Positions 7,507 to 16,387 are shown, numbered from the stretch's first letter. The stretch is DNA of 20,698 nucleotides from JAFGPJ01 sp964439135 (GCA_964439135.1 CAYTNN010000064.1:1-20698), one strand, 5' to 3'. Numbers and translations: made by a program. Notes: generated by a model not told the origin, from the letters alone.

Positions 7507-7977
7507 TTATTTCGGCAGGACCAGCAGCAGGAAGACGAAGCCGAACAGACCGACGGTCTCGACGATGCCCATGGAGATTATGATAAAGACCAATCCCTTG
7601 CCCTCGCCTTCGGATATCGAGCGACAGCCGGCTGCTCCAATAAGTCCCTGAATCCACGCACTGGACAACTCCGCTATGGCGCCGGCGATGCCGATGCCCA
7701 ATAAGGTGCCCGGATGCGTGGCCGTGATAGCGTTCGCGCCAATAACCAGAGGTGACAGACCAACCAGCATCAGGATAAATCCGTAGATTGTTTGTGACAG
7801 CGGCATGCCGGTTAGTATGATATAGGCGAAATTCAAAGGTTTTCCGGCTTTTGCTTCCTTGGCCCATGCACCAGCCGCCGCCTGTGCCGCAGCACCGATG
7901 CCGAGGGCACTGCCCAAAGTTGCACCGATCATAACAAGACCCATTGATAATTGTCCTGCGAATTCCATACCTGTCAT
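7507..7977 (-). CDS. atpK: V-type ATPase subunit K (proteolipid c-ring subunit)
   Basis: 156 residues with four predicted membrane helices arranged as two fused hairpins, the size and layout of the 16-kDa V-type proteolipid. It forms the rotor ring that carries the coupling ion across the membrane. The ion-binding carboxylate is Glu140 in helix 4 (motif GIVETVGLFGFV). Helix 2 lacks a carboxylate and has instead MPLSQTIYGF, giving Ser61, Gln62 and Tyr65; helix 3 has Gln110 in WIQG. In Enterococcus hirae NtpK the sodium ligands are Leu61, Thr64, Gln65, Gln110 and Glu139, so the set is nearly conserved (Ser for Thr), which suggests sodium coupling (inference). The ATG overlaps the TGA of the subunit I gene as ATGA (7974-7977), so translation is probably coupled. 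Last clear gene of the operon. Confidence 0.92.
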   Translation of the reverse strand: MTGMEFAGQLSMGLVMIGATLGSALGIGAAAQAAAGAWAKEAKAGKPLNFAYIILTGMPLSQTIYGFILMLVGLSPLVIGANAITATHPGTLLGIGIAGAIAELSSAWIQGLIGAAGCRSISEGEGKGLVFIIISMGIVETVGLFGFVFLLLVLPK

Positions 7978-9812
7978 AATTTATTTTCTCCGATAGAAGT
8001 ATCTTTGTCTTTTGTGAAGGGCCGATACGCATAGCCGGCCCATTTAATTCCAGCGTTATTTGAAAATTCCAGCATATTCAATCGTACGCCATGTGCGAAA
8101 ATGGCGATGGCGGCCAGGCCGATATTAAGGGCGTGGCCGAAGATCACAATAGGGGCGCCTCCAATCCACGTGGCCGAGCCGGCCACCTTGGCTCCCAGGC
8201 CGTTAAAAGCGTCGGCGATGTAGTAGCTGGCCAATCCCACGGCGAACAGGCGGATGTAGCTCATAATATCGCTAAACGTGCTCAGCAGAGGTAGAATGGA
8301 CGAGGCCAGGCCGATCAGGAATCTTTTCAGCGGATTGCTCATGGGCGCAGTAAACCAGCTCGCTGCGACAAAGCCAATTAGCAAGATGTAGCCGATCGCC
8401 ATCGGCATTTTGTCCACGCCGATGAACATGAGATGCCATATGAGAACCAGCATATCGACCAGGATGACCACCCAGGCGATTTCTGCGTAAGCCCTGGTGT
8501 CGGGAAACAACTTGACGGCAGTGTGCAGGTGCGCCGAGACAAGATGAATACAACCGATGATCAGCGATATTTTCATAATCAGGGCGCGAGCTTCCTCCCC
8601 GTTTTCGCGCCAGAGCGGGGCTACGGCCAGCATCGCGTTAGCTATCCCCTCGCGTCCAATATCGATGAAAGATTGCGGTGTAACGCCGAAATAGTTGGCC
8701 GTCAGAATGCCCCAAAGCATCGTTGCCAGGCCGAAAATGATGAGCAGATGGGCGGCGGGCTTGCCGGCGGCGCGTACGATCTTCCGGTAGAACGCCAGAC
8801 CGGCCCCGGCCAGGATCACGCCGTAGCCGGCGTCGCCGATGAGCATAGCGGCGAAAAGCGGCAACGCAACCATGAAGAAAGGAGACACATCATATTCCTC
8901 GTAGCCGGGCAGTGTGCCAAGCATATCAAAGAGTGCCTTGATGGGTCTGGCCCAGCGAGGGTATTCGATCAGTGTCGGCGGTTGCTCTTGCTCTTCGACA
9001 GACAGGATCTCCACGGCGGCAGTAATGTTCTGTTCGGTGAGGCTTTCCGATAGTGACTCGGCCTTGCGAGAAGGCGTCCAGCCCTGCAGGGCAAATAGGG
9101 CGTCACTTGAAAGACCGCTGTTCTGCACGACACAGATATCCGCCTCGATTTTGTGCTGCTTGAGCTGCTCCCGTATGACTTCGATCAGATTTGCCAGTTC
9201 GGCCAGACGATCACGATGCCGTTTGATGGAAGCGTCCACCTCGGCGGCTTCTTTCTTGATTGTGGGTAGATCCGTTGCGGGCCAGGGGATTTCCTTGGCT
9301 CCTTCGGGAGCTTGAAACTGTCCGGCTCGATCAATGACGGCAATCACTACATCACGACCAGTCGGCTCGGCAATGGTTTGAATACACTCGGCTTCGAGTT
9401 CGGCCAGGTCTTTTTGAGCTACTGAGAAGAATTTTATTTCAATGCCCGATGAACGGAGTTGCTCAAGCTGCTTAAGTTCGACATTCCCCCAGAGTGTGAG
9501 TTGGTTGGCTTTTCGGTGTAGAGTATTGAGGCGATCCTCTTCATCTACTATTACCTTTTGAATCGAAAGAGCTTCCCTGGCTGCATCCAGCGGGGACAGG
9601 TCGGGAGTATCGCCTGAAGGTTTAATCCCCTGCAATACTTGCAGGGCACGGCCAATGGTAGAGATCGCTTGTACGGTGAAGTCTTTTGCAACTGCTTTGC
9701 CGGGATCTACCGGCTCAACGTGCATAACTCCCAATTGCCCAAGCGTATCCAAAAGCCGATTACGGTTGTGAGACTGGGTTACGATGTAAACTTTGGACAT
9801 CGGTACGATCAT
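7974..9812 (-). CDS. atpI: V-type ATPase subunit I (membrane stator, a-subunit)
   Basis: 612 residues. The N-terminus MIVPMSKVYIVT is typical of the family and supports the start at 9812. Residues 1 to about 300 form the cytoplasmic arm, with two long coiled-coil stretches (about 75-145 and 185-225). The C-terminal half holds roughly seven to eight membrane helices. The family motif GDAGYG is at 326-331. The helix FSDIMSYIRLFAVGLASY carries Arg521, equivalent to the essential ion-channel arginine of V-type a-subunits, and Arg577 lies in a later conserved stretch, FAHGVRLNMLEF. It forms the ion half-channels against the K ring and anchors the peripheral stalk. It starts on an ATGA overlap with the subunit D gene (9809-9812) and ends on an ATGA overlap with K. 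Confidence 0.93.
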   Translation of the reverse strand: MIVPMSKVYIVTQSHNRNRLLDTLGQLGVMHVEPVDPGKAVAKDFTVQAISTIGRALQVLQGIKPSGDTPDLSPLDAAREALSIQKVIVDEEDRLNTLHRKANQLTLWGNVELKQLEQLRSSGIEIKFFSVAQKDLAELEAECIQTIAEPTGRDVVIAVIDRAGQFQAPEGAKEIPWPATDLPTIKKEAAEVDASIKRHRDRLAELANLIEVIREQLKQHKIEADICVVQNSGLSSDALFALQGWTPSRKAESLSESLTEQNITAAVEILSVEEQEQPPTLIEYPRWARPIKALFDMLGTLPGYEEYDVSPFFMVALPLFAAMLIGDAGYGVILAGAGLAFYRKIVRAAGKPAAHLLIIFGLATMLWGILTANYFGVTPQSFIDIGREGIANAMLAVAPLWRENGEEARALIMKISLIIGCIHLVSAHLHTAVKLFPDTRAYAEIAWVVILVDMLVLIWHLMFIGVDKMPMAIGYILLIGFVAASWFTAPMSNPLKRFLIGLASSILPLLSTFSDIMSYIRLFAVGLASYYIADAFNGLGAKVAGSATWIGGAPIVIFGHALNIGLAAIAIFAHGVRLNMLEFSNNAGIKWAGYAYRPFTKDKDTSIGENKL

Positions 9813-10447
9813 AGAACGACAGCCTCCATGTGACCTTTATGTTCTTTTTGCTCTAATTTGGCCTTGGCTATTTTGGCCCGAGCAACACCGGCGGTCATCT
9901 GATCACCCAATGCGATGCGAATCCGGCGAATATTCTCAAGAGTGTTCGGGATCATGACTTTTTCAAAAAGATTAACTCGTTGCATTACTTTCTTCAGTTC
10001 GGCCTGCAACAGATCGAGACACTCCTGCAAAATACTTAGTTCCGCTGTATGGTGATTGAGTTTTTTTAAATCTGCAAGAGCCCTATCGACCCACGTCGCG
10101 GTTGCAAACAGGCTAAAATCTGCTTTGGGAAAGGTGATCGCCTCAAACTTTGGTACATATACGCCGGCTATACTGTGTGTGGAAGTGTCAACAGAATCGG
10201 GCGTAGCCAATTTTGTAAAATTGACACCTGCGACGTCATTAAACAAGCTGTTATATGCAGAGATAGTTCTTTCTGTTGCGTTAACTGCTTCCTGCTTCTC
10301 ACGAAACATTTGGCGAGTCTGTACAATGGACGACTGCACTTGCTGTTGTTTAAGCTTGAGAGTAGGTAAATACCGAATAAAACGTGCCAGGGCATCGCGC
10401 TGCTGCTTCAGTTCTGTTCGTGTAAATTTTATTTTCCGTTTAGCCAT
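9809..10447 (-). CDS. atpD: V-type ATPase subunit D (central rotor shaft)
   Basis: 212 residues from the ATG at 10447; an upstream open stretch to 10612 runs inside the atpB gene and is not used. It begins MAKRKIKFTRTELKQQRD, then a long coil (LPTLKLKQQQ). The C-terminal coil has the family hallmark VNLFEKVMIPNTLENIRRI, followed by a basic Ala/Lys-rich helix. The two coils pack as the shaft that turns inside the A3B3 head. Length matches the family (about 200-215). It starts 19 nt after the atpB stop without a clear Shine-Dalgarno sequence, so it may depend on coupling with atpB. Confidence 0.9.
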   Translation of the reverse strand: MAKRKIKFTRTELKQQRDALARFIRYLPTLKLKQQQVQSSIVQTRQMFREKQEAVNATERTISAYNSLFNDVAGVNFTKLATPDSVDTSTHSIAGVYVPKFEAITFPKADFSLFATATWVDRALADLKKLNHHTAELSILQECLDLLQAELKKVMQRVNLFEKVMIPNTLENIRRIRIALGDQMTAGVARAKIAKAKLEQKEHKGHMEAVVL

Positions 10448-10466
10448 GTGCGTTCTGCAAAAGCTG

Positions 10467-11807
10467 TTATGACTTAGCTGTTTCGAGTTGTGGCTCCGAC
10501 TTTGCCTGACGGTCCTTATGGAGCCAGTGTTTTTCAATAATAGCACCTCTAATGCCAGTTTCCTCCGGACTGAAACACTCGGAGAGGATTTCCCAGCATT
10601 TGTCCAGCGCATCGAAAAGCTCTATGTTCAGATTCAGGTCCATTATCTTTTCTTCAAACATATCGCCGTACTTCAGCAACCTCATGTCCCATTCGGACAG
10701 CTCGAAGCCCATTTCCCGTTTTTCCCTACTTTCGTCACATTGTGCGTAAAGCTGAATACAAGCGTTCATAATGGATCGATGATCGTCTCTTGTTTCTCCG
10801 TTGACTAACTGTTTCAAACGAGATAGGGAGCCGAATGGTTCAATTCGGCCATTGCGCAAGTAGAGCTGGCCTTCGGTAATGTAACCGGTGTTGTCGGGAA
10901 CCGGATGGGTGACATCATCGCCCGGCATCGTTACGCAAGCCAATAAGGTCATGGAGCCGGCCCCGTCGAAATCAACAGCTTTCTCGTAACGTTTGGCCAA
11001 TTGAGTATATAAGTCACCTGGATACCCGCGGTTTGAAGGTACCTGTTCCATCGTAATAGCTATCTCTTTCAGGGCGTCTGAGAAAGATGTCATATCCGAG
11101 AGAAGCACAAGAACGTTCTTGCCCTGCAAGGCATACTGTTCACCTACAGCCAACGCCAGGTCCGGTATAAGCAGGCATTCGACTACAGGGTCGGCGGCCG
11201 TATGAATGAACATAATAGTTCGCCCCAGCACGCCGGCTTCGTCAAAACGTTGACGGAATATCAGATAGTCGTCGTGACGCAAACCCATACCGCCGAGGAT
11301 GATAATATCCGCATCGGCCTGCATTCCGACTCTTGCCAACACATCATTGTAGGGTTCACCGGCAACTGAAAAAATCGGCAACTTCTGTGAGCCGACCAGC
11401 GTATTGAAAATATCGATCATTGGTATACGTGTGTGAATCATTTTGTTCGGAACTTCCCGTTTGATCGGATTTACCGCCGGCGAGCCGGTTTCCACTGATT
11501 CGGCTTTGACCTCAGGCCTGCCATCTCTTGGGCTTCCTGATCCGTCAAAGACACGTCCGAGCAGGGCATCTCCGAATTGCACTTCGAAGGAGTGGCCCAT
11601 GAATCGAATCTTGTCTCTGGTGGAGATTCCTTCGGTACCACCAAATATCTGAAGACTTACCTGGTCATCTTCGAGGCGGATAACCTGGGCCAGCGAAGAG
11701 CCATGGCCTGTTGTAATTACAGCAAGTTCGTCGTAACCTATTCCCTGAGCTTTGACAGTCACGACGTTACCGGCTATTGCTGAAATCTCATCATAATATG
11801 TTTTCAT
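10467..11807 (-). CDS. atpB: V-type ATPase subunit B (non-catalytic head subunit)
   Basis: 446 residues from the ATG at 11807, which begins MKTYYDEISAIAGNVVTV as other bacterial B subunits do and has AAGGCGG upstream; an earlier TTG at 11855 is less likely. The N-terminal beta-barrel is followed by the nucleotide-binding-fold domain. As expected for a B subunit, the Walker A position is degenerate, SVAGEPYN at about 147-154, so it binds but does not hydrolyse nucleotide. Later conserved parts include LVLLSDMTSFSDALKEIA and GYPGDLYTQLAKRYEKA. It alternates with subunit A in the A3B3 hexamer. A 99-nt gap separates it from atpA; it contains only a weak AGCAT/ATGCT dyad. Confidence 0.93.
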   Translation of the reverse strand: MKTYYDEISAIAGNVVTVKAQGIGYDELAVITTGHGSSLAQVIRLEDDQVSLQIFGGTEGISTRDKIRFMGHSFEVQFGDALLGRVFDGSGSPRDGRPEVKAESVETGSPAVNPIKREVPNKMIHTRIPMIDIFNTLVGSQKLPIFSVAGEPYNDVLARVGMQADADIIILGGMGLRHDDYLIFRQRFDEAGVLGRTIMFIHTAADPVVECLLIPDLALAVGEQYALQGKNVLVLLSDMTSFSDALKEIAITMEQVPSNRGYPGDLYTQLAKRYEKAVDFDGAGSMTLLACVTMPGDDVTHPVPDNTGYITEGQLYLRNGRIEPFGSLSRLKQLVNGETRDDHRSIMNACIQLYAQCDESREKREMGFELSEWDMRLLKYGDMFEEKIMDLNLNIELFDALDKCWEILSECFSPEETGIRGAIIEKHWLHKDRQAKSEPQLETAKS

Positions 11808-11906
11808 TATCGACCGCCTTAAATTGTTGAGCTTAGCATCATAATGCTGTTTCAAGCCTTTATAACTGTCATTTTCCTTGCTCTGAGTTTGCCCTTGCGT
11901 ATAGCA

Positions 11907-13760
11907 TCAGGCTATCACTTGCTCAAGTTCGTTCTCTGATTCTAATTTGTCTGCATCATCCAGAAGCAGAAGCGATTGGATATACAGATCGATCTGACCG
12001 AGGATTTCTTTAAAGTTACCCCGTTCGGTTTCCTCGTCATCTTTAAGCACAGATTTATCTACGGGTTCATCCTGCCTGTCCGATTCAGAGACAACACTCT
12101 CAGTCCAGGGAGCATAGTTCCAGTTAATGAACATGCTGCTGATCTTCTTGAGCGAGTGACGTGCCTCATCTTTGTCCTTGAAGGCAAAATCCGCCTCAAC
12201 GACTTCGAGTATCTTGTCGAAGACGAAACGCTGCCGATCTACAGGTGTGGCGGCATCCACATCGTCAAACGCATTTTGCTGCAAATAGGCGGAATCGAAG
12301 AATTCCGCTTTGAGCATTATTGTGAAATCTTCAATGGGTGTTCCTTCTTCACCGACTACTGTCATCATCTGGCGTACTTCGTCACCTCGCCTTAGTAAGC
12401 GATTTATTATTTCAACTTTTTTTTGTTCGATGATGCCGACATACTTGCTCCAGCTATCCAGCGGATCGATGGCGGGATAACGACGTGCATCGCTTCGGGA
12501 TCGACTCAGGCCGTGGAAAGCGCCGACAACTTTGAGCGTTGCCTGGGTAACAGGTTCATCGAAGTTGCCTCCGGCGGGACTGACTGTACCGCCGATAGTC
12601 ACCGATGCTATGCGTTTGTCACGAAGCTCAACAGATCCCGCCCGCTCATAGAAATTTGCGATGCGACTTTCAAGGTAGGCGGGAAATGCCTCCTCACCGG
12701 GTATCTCTTCCAAACGCCCTGAAATCTCACGCATAGCCTGGGCCCAGCGACTGGTCGAATCGGCCAGAAGCAAAACATTCAAACCTATCTGGCGATAGTA
12801 TTCCGCCAGCGTCACTCCTGTATATACGGATGCATCGCGAGCGGCTACAGGCATTGCGGAAGTATTACAGATGATGATGGTTCGTTCCATCAGGCTCTTG
12901 CCTGTCCGCGGATCCTGCAGTTTAGGGAATTCTCTAATCGTATCGACAACTTCACCTGCCCGTTCGCCGCAGGCGGTAATTATTACGATATCGACATGGG
13001 CATGCCGTGAAGTAATCTGCTGCAATACGGTTTTGCCGGCACCGAAAGGCCCGGGAATACAGTACGTACCGCCCTGAACAATCGGGAACATAGTATCAAC
13101 GATACGAACGCTTGTAACCAGCGGTTTACTTGGCAGCAATCGCCTCTTAGCTACGCACAACGGTTGTTTTACCGGCCAGACTTGTTCCATGGTTACAGGG
13201 TGTTCTTTGCCTGCCGAATCGGTCAGAGTTGCAATTTCTTTTACAATGGGATATGAACCTGATTCGGCAACGGATTGAACTGTGTATTGGCCTTCCCAGC
13301 CGAAAGGTACCATAATATTGTGCTCGAAGATACTCTCCGGAACGCTGCCGATGGTGTCTCCTGCCTCAACCACGGCGCCCGCTTGAATTTTGGGAGTCCA
13401 GTCCCATGAACACTCGGTATCAAGAGCGTGAATATAATTGCCTGGTTCGAGAAAAAAACCAACCTTTTCAGCTAACAACGGCAGTGGATTCTGAAGTCCA
13501 TCATATATCTTGCCTAACAGGCCCGGACCAAGCACTACAGAGAGCATTTGATCCTGAAACTCTACCCGGTCTCCTACCCTCAGGCCGCGAGTCTCTTCAA
13601 ATATTTGAAGATCAACTGAATCGCGCCGAACTCGGATAATTTCGCACAAAAGCTTTATTCCATCATTGCGAATACAATAACCTACGGCGTTTTTAACAAC
13701 TCGGTCTTTGGTTTGAGCCACGACCATATTTCCAAAGACGGCTTTAATTTGTCCTATCAC
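11907..13760 (-). CDS. atpA: V-type ATPase subunit A (catalytic head subunit)
   Basis: 617 residues. The start is GTG at 13760, supported by GAGGGA 5 nt upstream and by the N-terminus MIGQIKAVFGNMVVAQ, the normal beginning of the family. The non-homologous region typical of A subunits lies around residues 100-190. Walker A is GPFGAGKT at 237-244 (usual form GPFGSGKT), the catalytic Glu is in ACGERAGE (Glu266), and Walker B is LLLADSTSRW (Asp334). It hydrolyses or makes ATP at the A/B interfaces. Length exceeds the usual ~580-590: residues about 555-617 include a very acidic stretch (SESDRQDEPVDKSVLKDDEE) before a final helix. It is the third gene of the operon, 50 nt after the DUF2764 gene. 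Confidence 0.95.
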   Translation of the reverse strand: MIGQIKAVFGNMVVAQTKDRVVKNAVGYCIRNDGIKLLCEIIRVRRDSVDLQIFEETRGLRVGDRVEFQDQMLSVVLGPGLLGKIYDGLQNPLPLLAEKVGFFLEPGNYIHALDTECSWDWTPKIQAGAVVEAGDTIGSVPESIFEHNIMVPFGWEGQYTVQSVAESGSYPIVKEIATLTDSAGKEHPVTMEQVWPVKQPLCVAKRRLLPSKPLVTSVRIVDTMFPIVQGGTYCIPGPFGAGKTVLQQITSRHAHVDIVIITACGERAGEVVDTIREFPKLQDPRTGKSLMERTIIICNTSAMPVAARDASVYTGVTLAEYYRQIGLNVLLLADSTSRWAQAMREISGRLEEIPGEEAFPAYLESRIANFYERAGSVELRDKRIASVTIGGTVSPAGGNFDEPVTQATLKVVGAFHGLSRSRSDARRYPAIDPLDSWSKYVGIIEQKKVEIINRLLRRGDEVRQMMTVVGEEGTPIEDFTIMLKAEFFDSAYLQQNAFDDVDAATPVDRQRFVFDKILEVVEADFAFKDKDEARHSLKKISSMFINWNYAPWTESVVSESDRQDEPVDKSVLKDDEETERGNFKEILGQIDLYIQSLLLLDDADKLESENELEQVIA

Positions 13761-13765
13761 AATAT

Positions 13766-13771
13766 TCCCTC
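13766..13771 (-). promoter_or_regulatory. Ribosome binding site fixing the GTG start of atpA
   Basis: On the minus strand GAGGGA lies 5 nt before GTG at 13760. No in-frame ATG with the family N-terminus exists nearby, so this site decides the start. Confidence 0.7.
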
Positions 13772-13810
13772 ACTATCAAGCGATATTAACATTGTATCAT
13801 GCAATCAGGT

Positions 13811-14551
13811 TTATGTTAAACTTGTCTCATTGCGTTGTTGTTTCTCAGATAAAATCCTCCGCCAGCGGTGCAGAAGCACCAGTCTTGCAGCATACACTTC
13901 AATTTCACAGGCGTAAAAACTGTACCAGCCCCCATGCTCCTCGAGCCAGTCCCATCTCGCTTCATCCAGTACTTTCAGTGCAGTTAGGGGATCAGAAGCT
14001 CCGGACCATTCCGATACGGTGTGACTATAATCCGTTTTCTTGTCAGCCAGTTCGGGTGCGACAAGATAAGCGGCAGAATCTAACTCGAGGATTTGAGCAC
14101 GAGCTGTGACTAAAGCATTGCGAAGACCAACCTCAAATCCAATCCAGGCTTTCAAAAAGCTGCTTCGCGTGCGTTTTGCTACAGACGTAGCGTGATGGAA
14201 ATATCGTGTCCAGATTTCGTCGATATTCAATCGCTCGTTTTCCTTTTCCTCTTCCGCCCCTTTAGCCGACTCCGACGGCAAAAGGAAATCCGGTAAAACA
14301 TCCTCATTTTCTCCCTTATCAAGAGAAAGAATGGCTAAATCGGTTCGATCCTGTTCAATTTCTTCCGCCAGTAATGCTTGATATTGCATGAGATCATCGC
14401 TTAGAAGAAGCATCTCAACCGTACCAACAGGACCATTCGAGCCAATAACCTGCTCCAGTAAACCGTGCTTGCTCAATGGAGGAATGCTGCCCATCTGTTC
14501 CAACGTCGGAAGAATGCTTAATAAATAGTCATATCGATGAAGTTTACTCAT
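13811..14551 (-). CDS. DUF2764-type V-ATPase-associated protein
   Basis: 246 residues from the ATG at 14551, which gives MSKLHRYDYLLSILPTL, the usual opening of this family; a TTG at 14584 would add 11 residues but has no ribosome site. It is mostly helical with many Trp and Arg residues in the C-terminal half (FEVGLRNALVTARAQ, LDEARWDWLEEH, RLVLLHRWRRI). An acidic linker at about 90-118 separates two halves. The family sits between the E and A genes in bacterial V-type operons, including those of Chlamydia. It is suspected to replace the missing C/d subunit that joins shaft to rotor ring, but this is inference from context and helical character. Confidence 0.8.
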   Translation of the reverse strand: MSKLHRYDYLLSILPTLEQMGSIPPLSKHGLLEQVIGSNGPVGTVEMLLLSDDLMQYQALLAEEIEQDRTDLAILSLDKGENEDVLPDFLLPSESAKGAEEEKENERLNIDEIWTRYFHHATSVAKRTRSSFLKAWIGFEVGLRNALVTARAQILELDSAAYLVAPELADKKTDYSHTVSEWSGASDPLTALKVLDEARWDWLEEHGGWYSFYACEIEVYAARLVLLHRWRRILSEKQQRNETSLT

Positions 14552-14599
14552 TATTCTCTTTGGTTCTTTCGTGATAGCTGTCAAATTTACTGTGTCGTC

Positions 14600-15229
14600 T
14601 TAGTCCTTGGCCTTAGCTGCTTTCTCAAGGAATTGCTGAAGGCCAGGGTCAATCATATCCGCCAGCAAAGATGTTACAGACTCAGTACTTACTTCTACAG
14701 TTGAACCTTCAATCTTATATTCGAAACCCTCTTTAGCCAGGTTGTAATTGATGTCAAGCTGAACGTTCTGATTCTTAAGTGAATGTGCCAACTCTCTAAG
14801 TGAAGTCTCCAACAGCCGGCTTTTTGTGTTGTTGGAAATGTTAATTTCCGCGGTAAGTTTATTTTCTGTATTGGCCTTTGCATAAGCAGGGATTACTTCA
14901 CGCAAAACGTGCAAAAGTGTTTCTTCATCATTAAGGGCTTTTTCAACATTCAATTTCAGTATGGTTTTAAGCTGTAAACCAAGCTTTTCACGAAGCAGGA
15001 AAATAGTATCGCGTACAGCTAATTCCAAACTTGAATTCATTCGGACCTTTACTTTTTCGGCTTCGGCTTGTGCTTCCGCAATTATCTGATTTGCCGTTTC
15101 TTTGGCCTCGGCATTAATTTCGTCTGCTTTCTTTTTGGCCTCGGCCTCAATCTTCATGGCGGCTTTCTTACCGGCATCCACACCTTCTGATTCTAACGTT
15201 TTGACGAAGGATTCTATATTTGTAGGCAT
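14600..15229 (-). CDS. atpE: V-type ATPase subunit E (peripheral stalk)
   Basis: 209 residues. The ATG at 15229 follows GAGGAAA on the minus strand. Residues about 15-75 are a long Ala/Glu/Lys-rich coiled coil (AGKKAAMKIEAEAKKKADEI and onward), the peripheral stalk arm. The C-terminal half is a mixed alpha/beta domain that binds the top of the head. First gene of the ATPase cluster, 205 nt downstream of mdh on the same strand. No separate gene for its usual partner (G/H subunit) is present here. Confidence 0.88.
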   Translation of the reverse strand: MPTNIESFVKTLESEGVDAGKKAAMKIEAEAKKKADEINAEAKETANQIIAEAQAEAEKVKVRMNSSLELAVRDTIFLLREKLGLQLKTILKLNVEKALNDEETLLHVLREVIPAYAKANTENKLTAEINISNNTKSRLLETSLRELAHSLKNQNVQLDINYNLAKEGFEYKIEGSTVEVSTESVTSLLADMIDPGLQQFLEKAAKAKD

Positions 15230-15434
15230 ATTCTTATTTCCTCAATCTTGTTATTTGACAGCAAGGGCCAAATACATGCATATTCTTTGAAGTTTATTTG
15301 GTAGCATTGGAATGGTTTCTTTATCAATTCCGTTCGCACCCCTACTTTACAGGACTCCATATTCCTAAAAGGCTTAGTAGATTACACCATTTCAAGAAAG
15401 ATGGCAACAAATAACCGAAAGTTTTTTTATTTGT
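15230..15434 (-). other. Gap between mdh and the ATPase cluster
   Basis: This 205-bp AT-rich gap must either carry the ATPase promoter or be read through from mdh. I find no convincing -35/-10 pair; TTGATA near 15330 (minus strand) lacks a good -10 partner. Right after the mdh stop, ACAAATAA and TTATTTGT (15407-15414 and 15427-15434) form an AT-rich 8-bp dyad that could be a weak attenuator. Confidence 0.4.
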
Positions 15435-16367
15435 CTATATAAGCTCGTCAATCTTTGCCGAGAGTTGTTTGACGTGGGCGAGGGATTTGTCGAACTGGGC
15501 ACGTTCGGAGCCGTTCAAATCGAGCTCGATGACTTTTTCAACTCCATTTTTGCCGAGAATGGCAGGAACCCCGATGAAATATCCCCCAGCGTCATATTGA
15601 CTATCGCAATAAGCGCAGCACGAAAGTACGGTCTTCTTGTCTTTTAGTATTGCTTCGGCCATCTTTGCCGCCCCGGCGGCGGGAGCGTAATAAGCGCTGA
15701 AGCCGAGTAGGTTTACCACTTCTATGCCGCCTTTTCGTGTTCGTTCGATCAGTTCGGCGATTTTTGTTTCGTCGAGCAGCTCCGTTACCGATATTCCCCC
15801 TACGGATGTGAATCTGGGTAAAGGAACCATATCGTCGCCGTGGCCGCCCATCAATGTGCACTTAATGTCCTCGACGCTCACGCCAAGCTCGGCAGCGAGA
15901 AAGCAGCTAAAGCGTGCCGAATCCAGTGCGCCGGCCATGCCCATAACCTTATTTTTTGCAAAGCCTGTAACTTTCCCGGCGGTGTAAACCATCGCATCGA
16001 GCGGATTGCACACTACAATGACGATGCTGTCGGGCGAATATTTCGCCGTTTTTTCGCTGACGTCCTTAACAATCCCGGCGTTCTTTGCGAGCAAATCGTC
16101 CCGGCTCATGCCGGGCTTGCGGGGAAGGCCGCTGGTTATGATAACGATACCGCTGCCGGCGGTTTCTTCCCAATCGCAGGTGCCTACGATGTTAGAATCG
16201 TAAAGCTGGATCGGGGCTGCTTCGGCGATATCGAGAGCTTTGCCTTCGGCGAGGTCTTTAATGATGTCGATCAGAACGATATCGCCGAGCTGTCTGGACG
16301 CTGCGATATGGGCGGTTGTTGCGCCGACATTGCCGGCTCCTACTATTGTAATTTTATTTCTTGCCAT
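15435..16367 (-). CDS. mdh: Malate dehydrogenase (LDH-like type)
   Basis: 310 residues, the usual length for the lactate-dehydrogenase-like malate dehydrogenases. It interconverts malate and oxaloacetate with NAD in the cytoplasm (TCA cycle). The Rossmann motif is GAGNVG at 10-15, and Asp34 at the end of the second strand favours NAD over NADP. Arg83 in SGLPRKPGMSRDDLL is the residue that marks malate rather than lactate specificity. Arg89, Asn121, Asp149, Arg152 and catalytic His176 (GGHGDDMVPLPRF) are all present. It starts 20 nt after the stop of the GH127-like gene with no clear Shine-Dalgarno sequence, so it may be cotranscribed with that gene, an unusual partner. Confidence 0.94.
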   Translation of the reverse strand: MARNKITIVGAGNVGATTAHIAASRQLGDIVLIDIIKDLAEGKALDIAEAAPIQLYDSNIVGTCDWEETAGSGIVIITSGLPRKPGMSRDDLLAKNAGIVKDVSEKTAKYSPDSIVIVVCNPLDAMVYTAGKVTGFAKNKVMGMAGALDSARFSCFLAAELGVSVEDIKCTLMGGHGDDMVPLPRFTSVGGISVTELLDETKIAELIERTRKGGIEVVNLLGFSAYYAPAAGAAKMAEAILKDKKTVLSCCAYCDSQYDAGGYFIGVPAILGKNGVEKVIELDLNGSERAQFDKSLAHVKQLSAKIDELI

Positions 16368-16387
16368 CTGAGCAGGCTATATTATTG

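Noticed and set aside
8433..9053. 206-codon open frame on the plus strand
   Set aside because: Antisense to the subunit I gene; composition is typical of a shadow frame.
10448..10612. Longer start for subunit D
   Set aside because: The extra 55 residues overlap atpB in another frame and do not resemble the family, which begins at MAKRKIKF.
15407..15434. Terminator after mdh
   Set aside because: The 8-bp stem is entirely AT-rich with a 12-nt loop and no U-tract beyond it on the minus strand; too weak to call.
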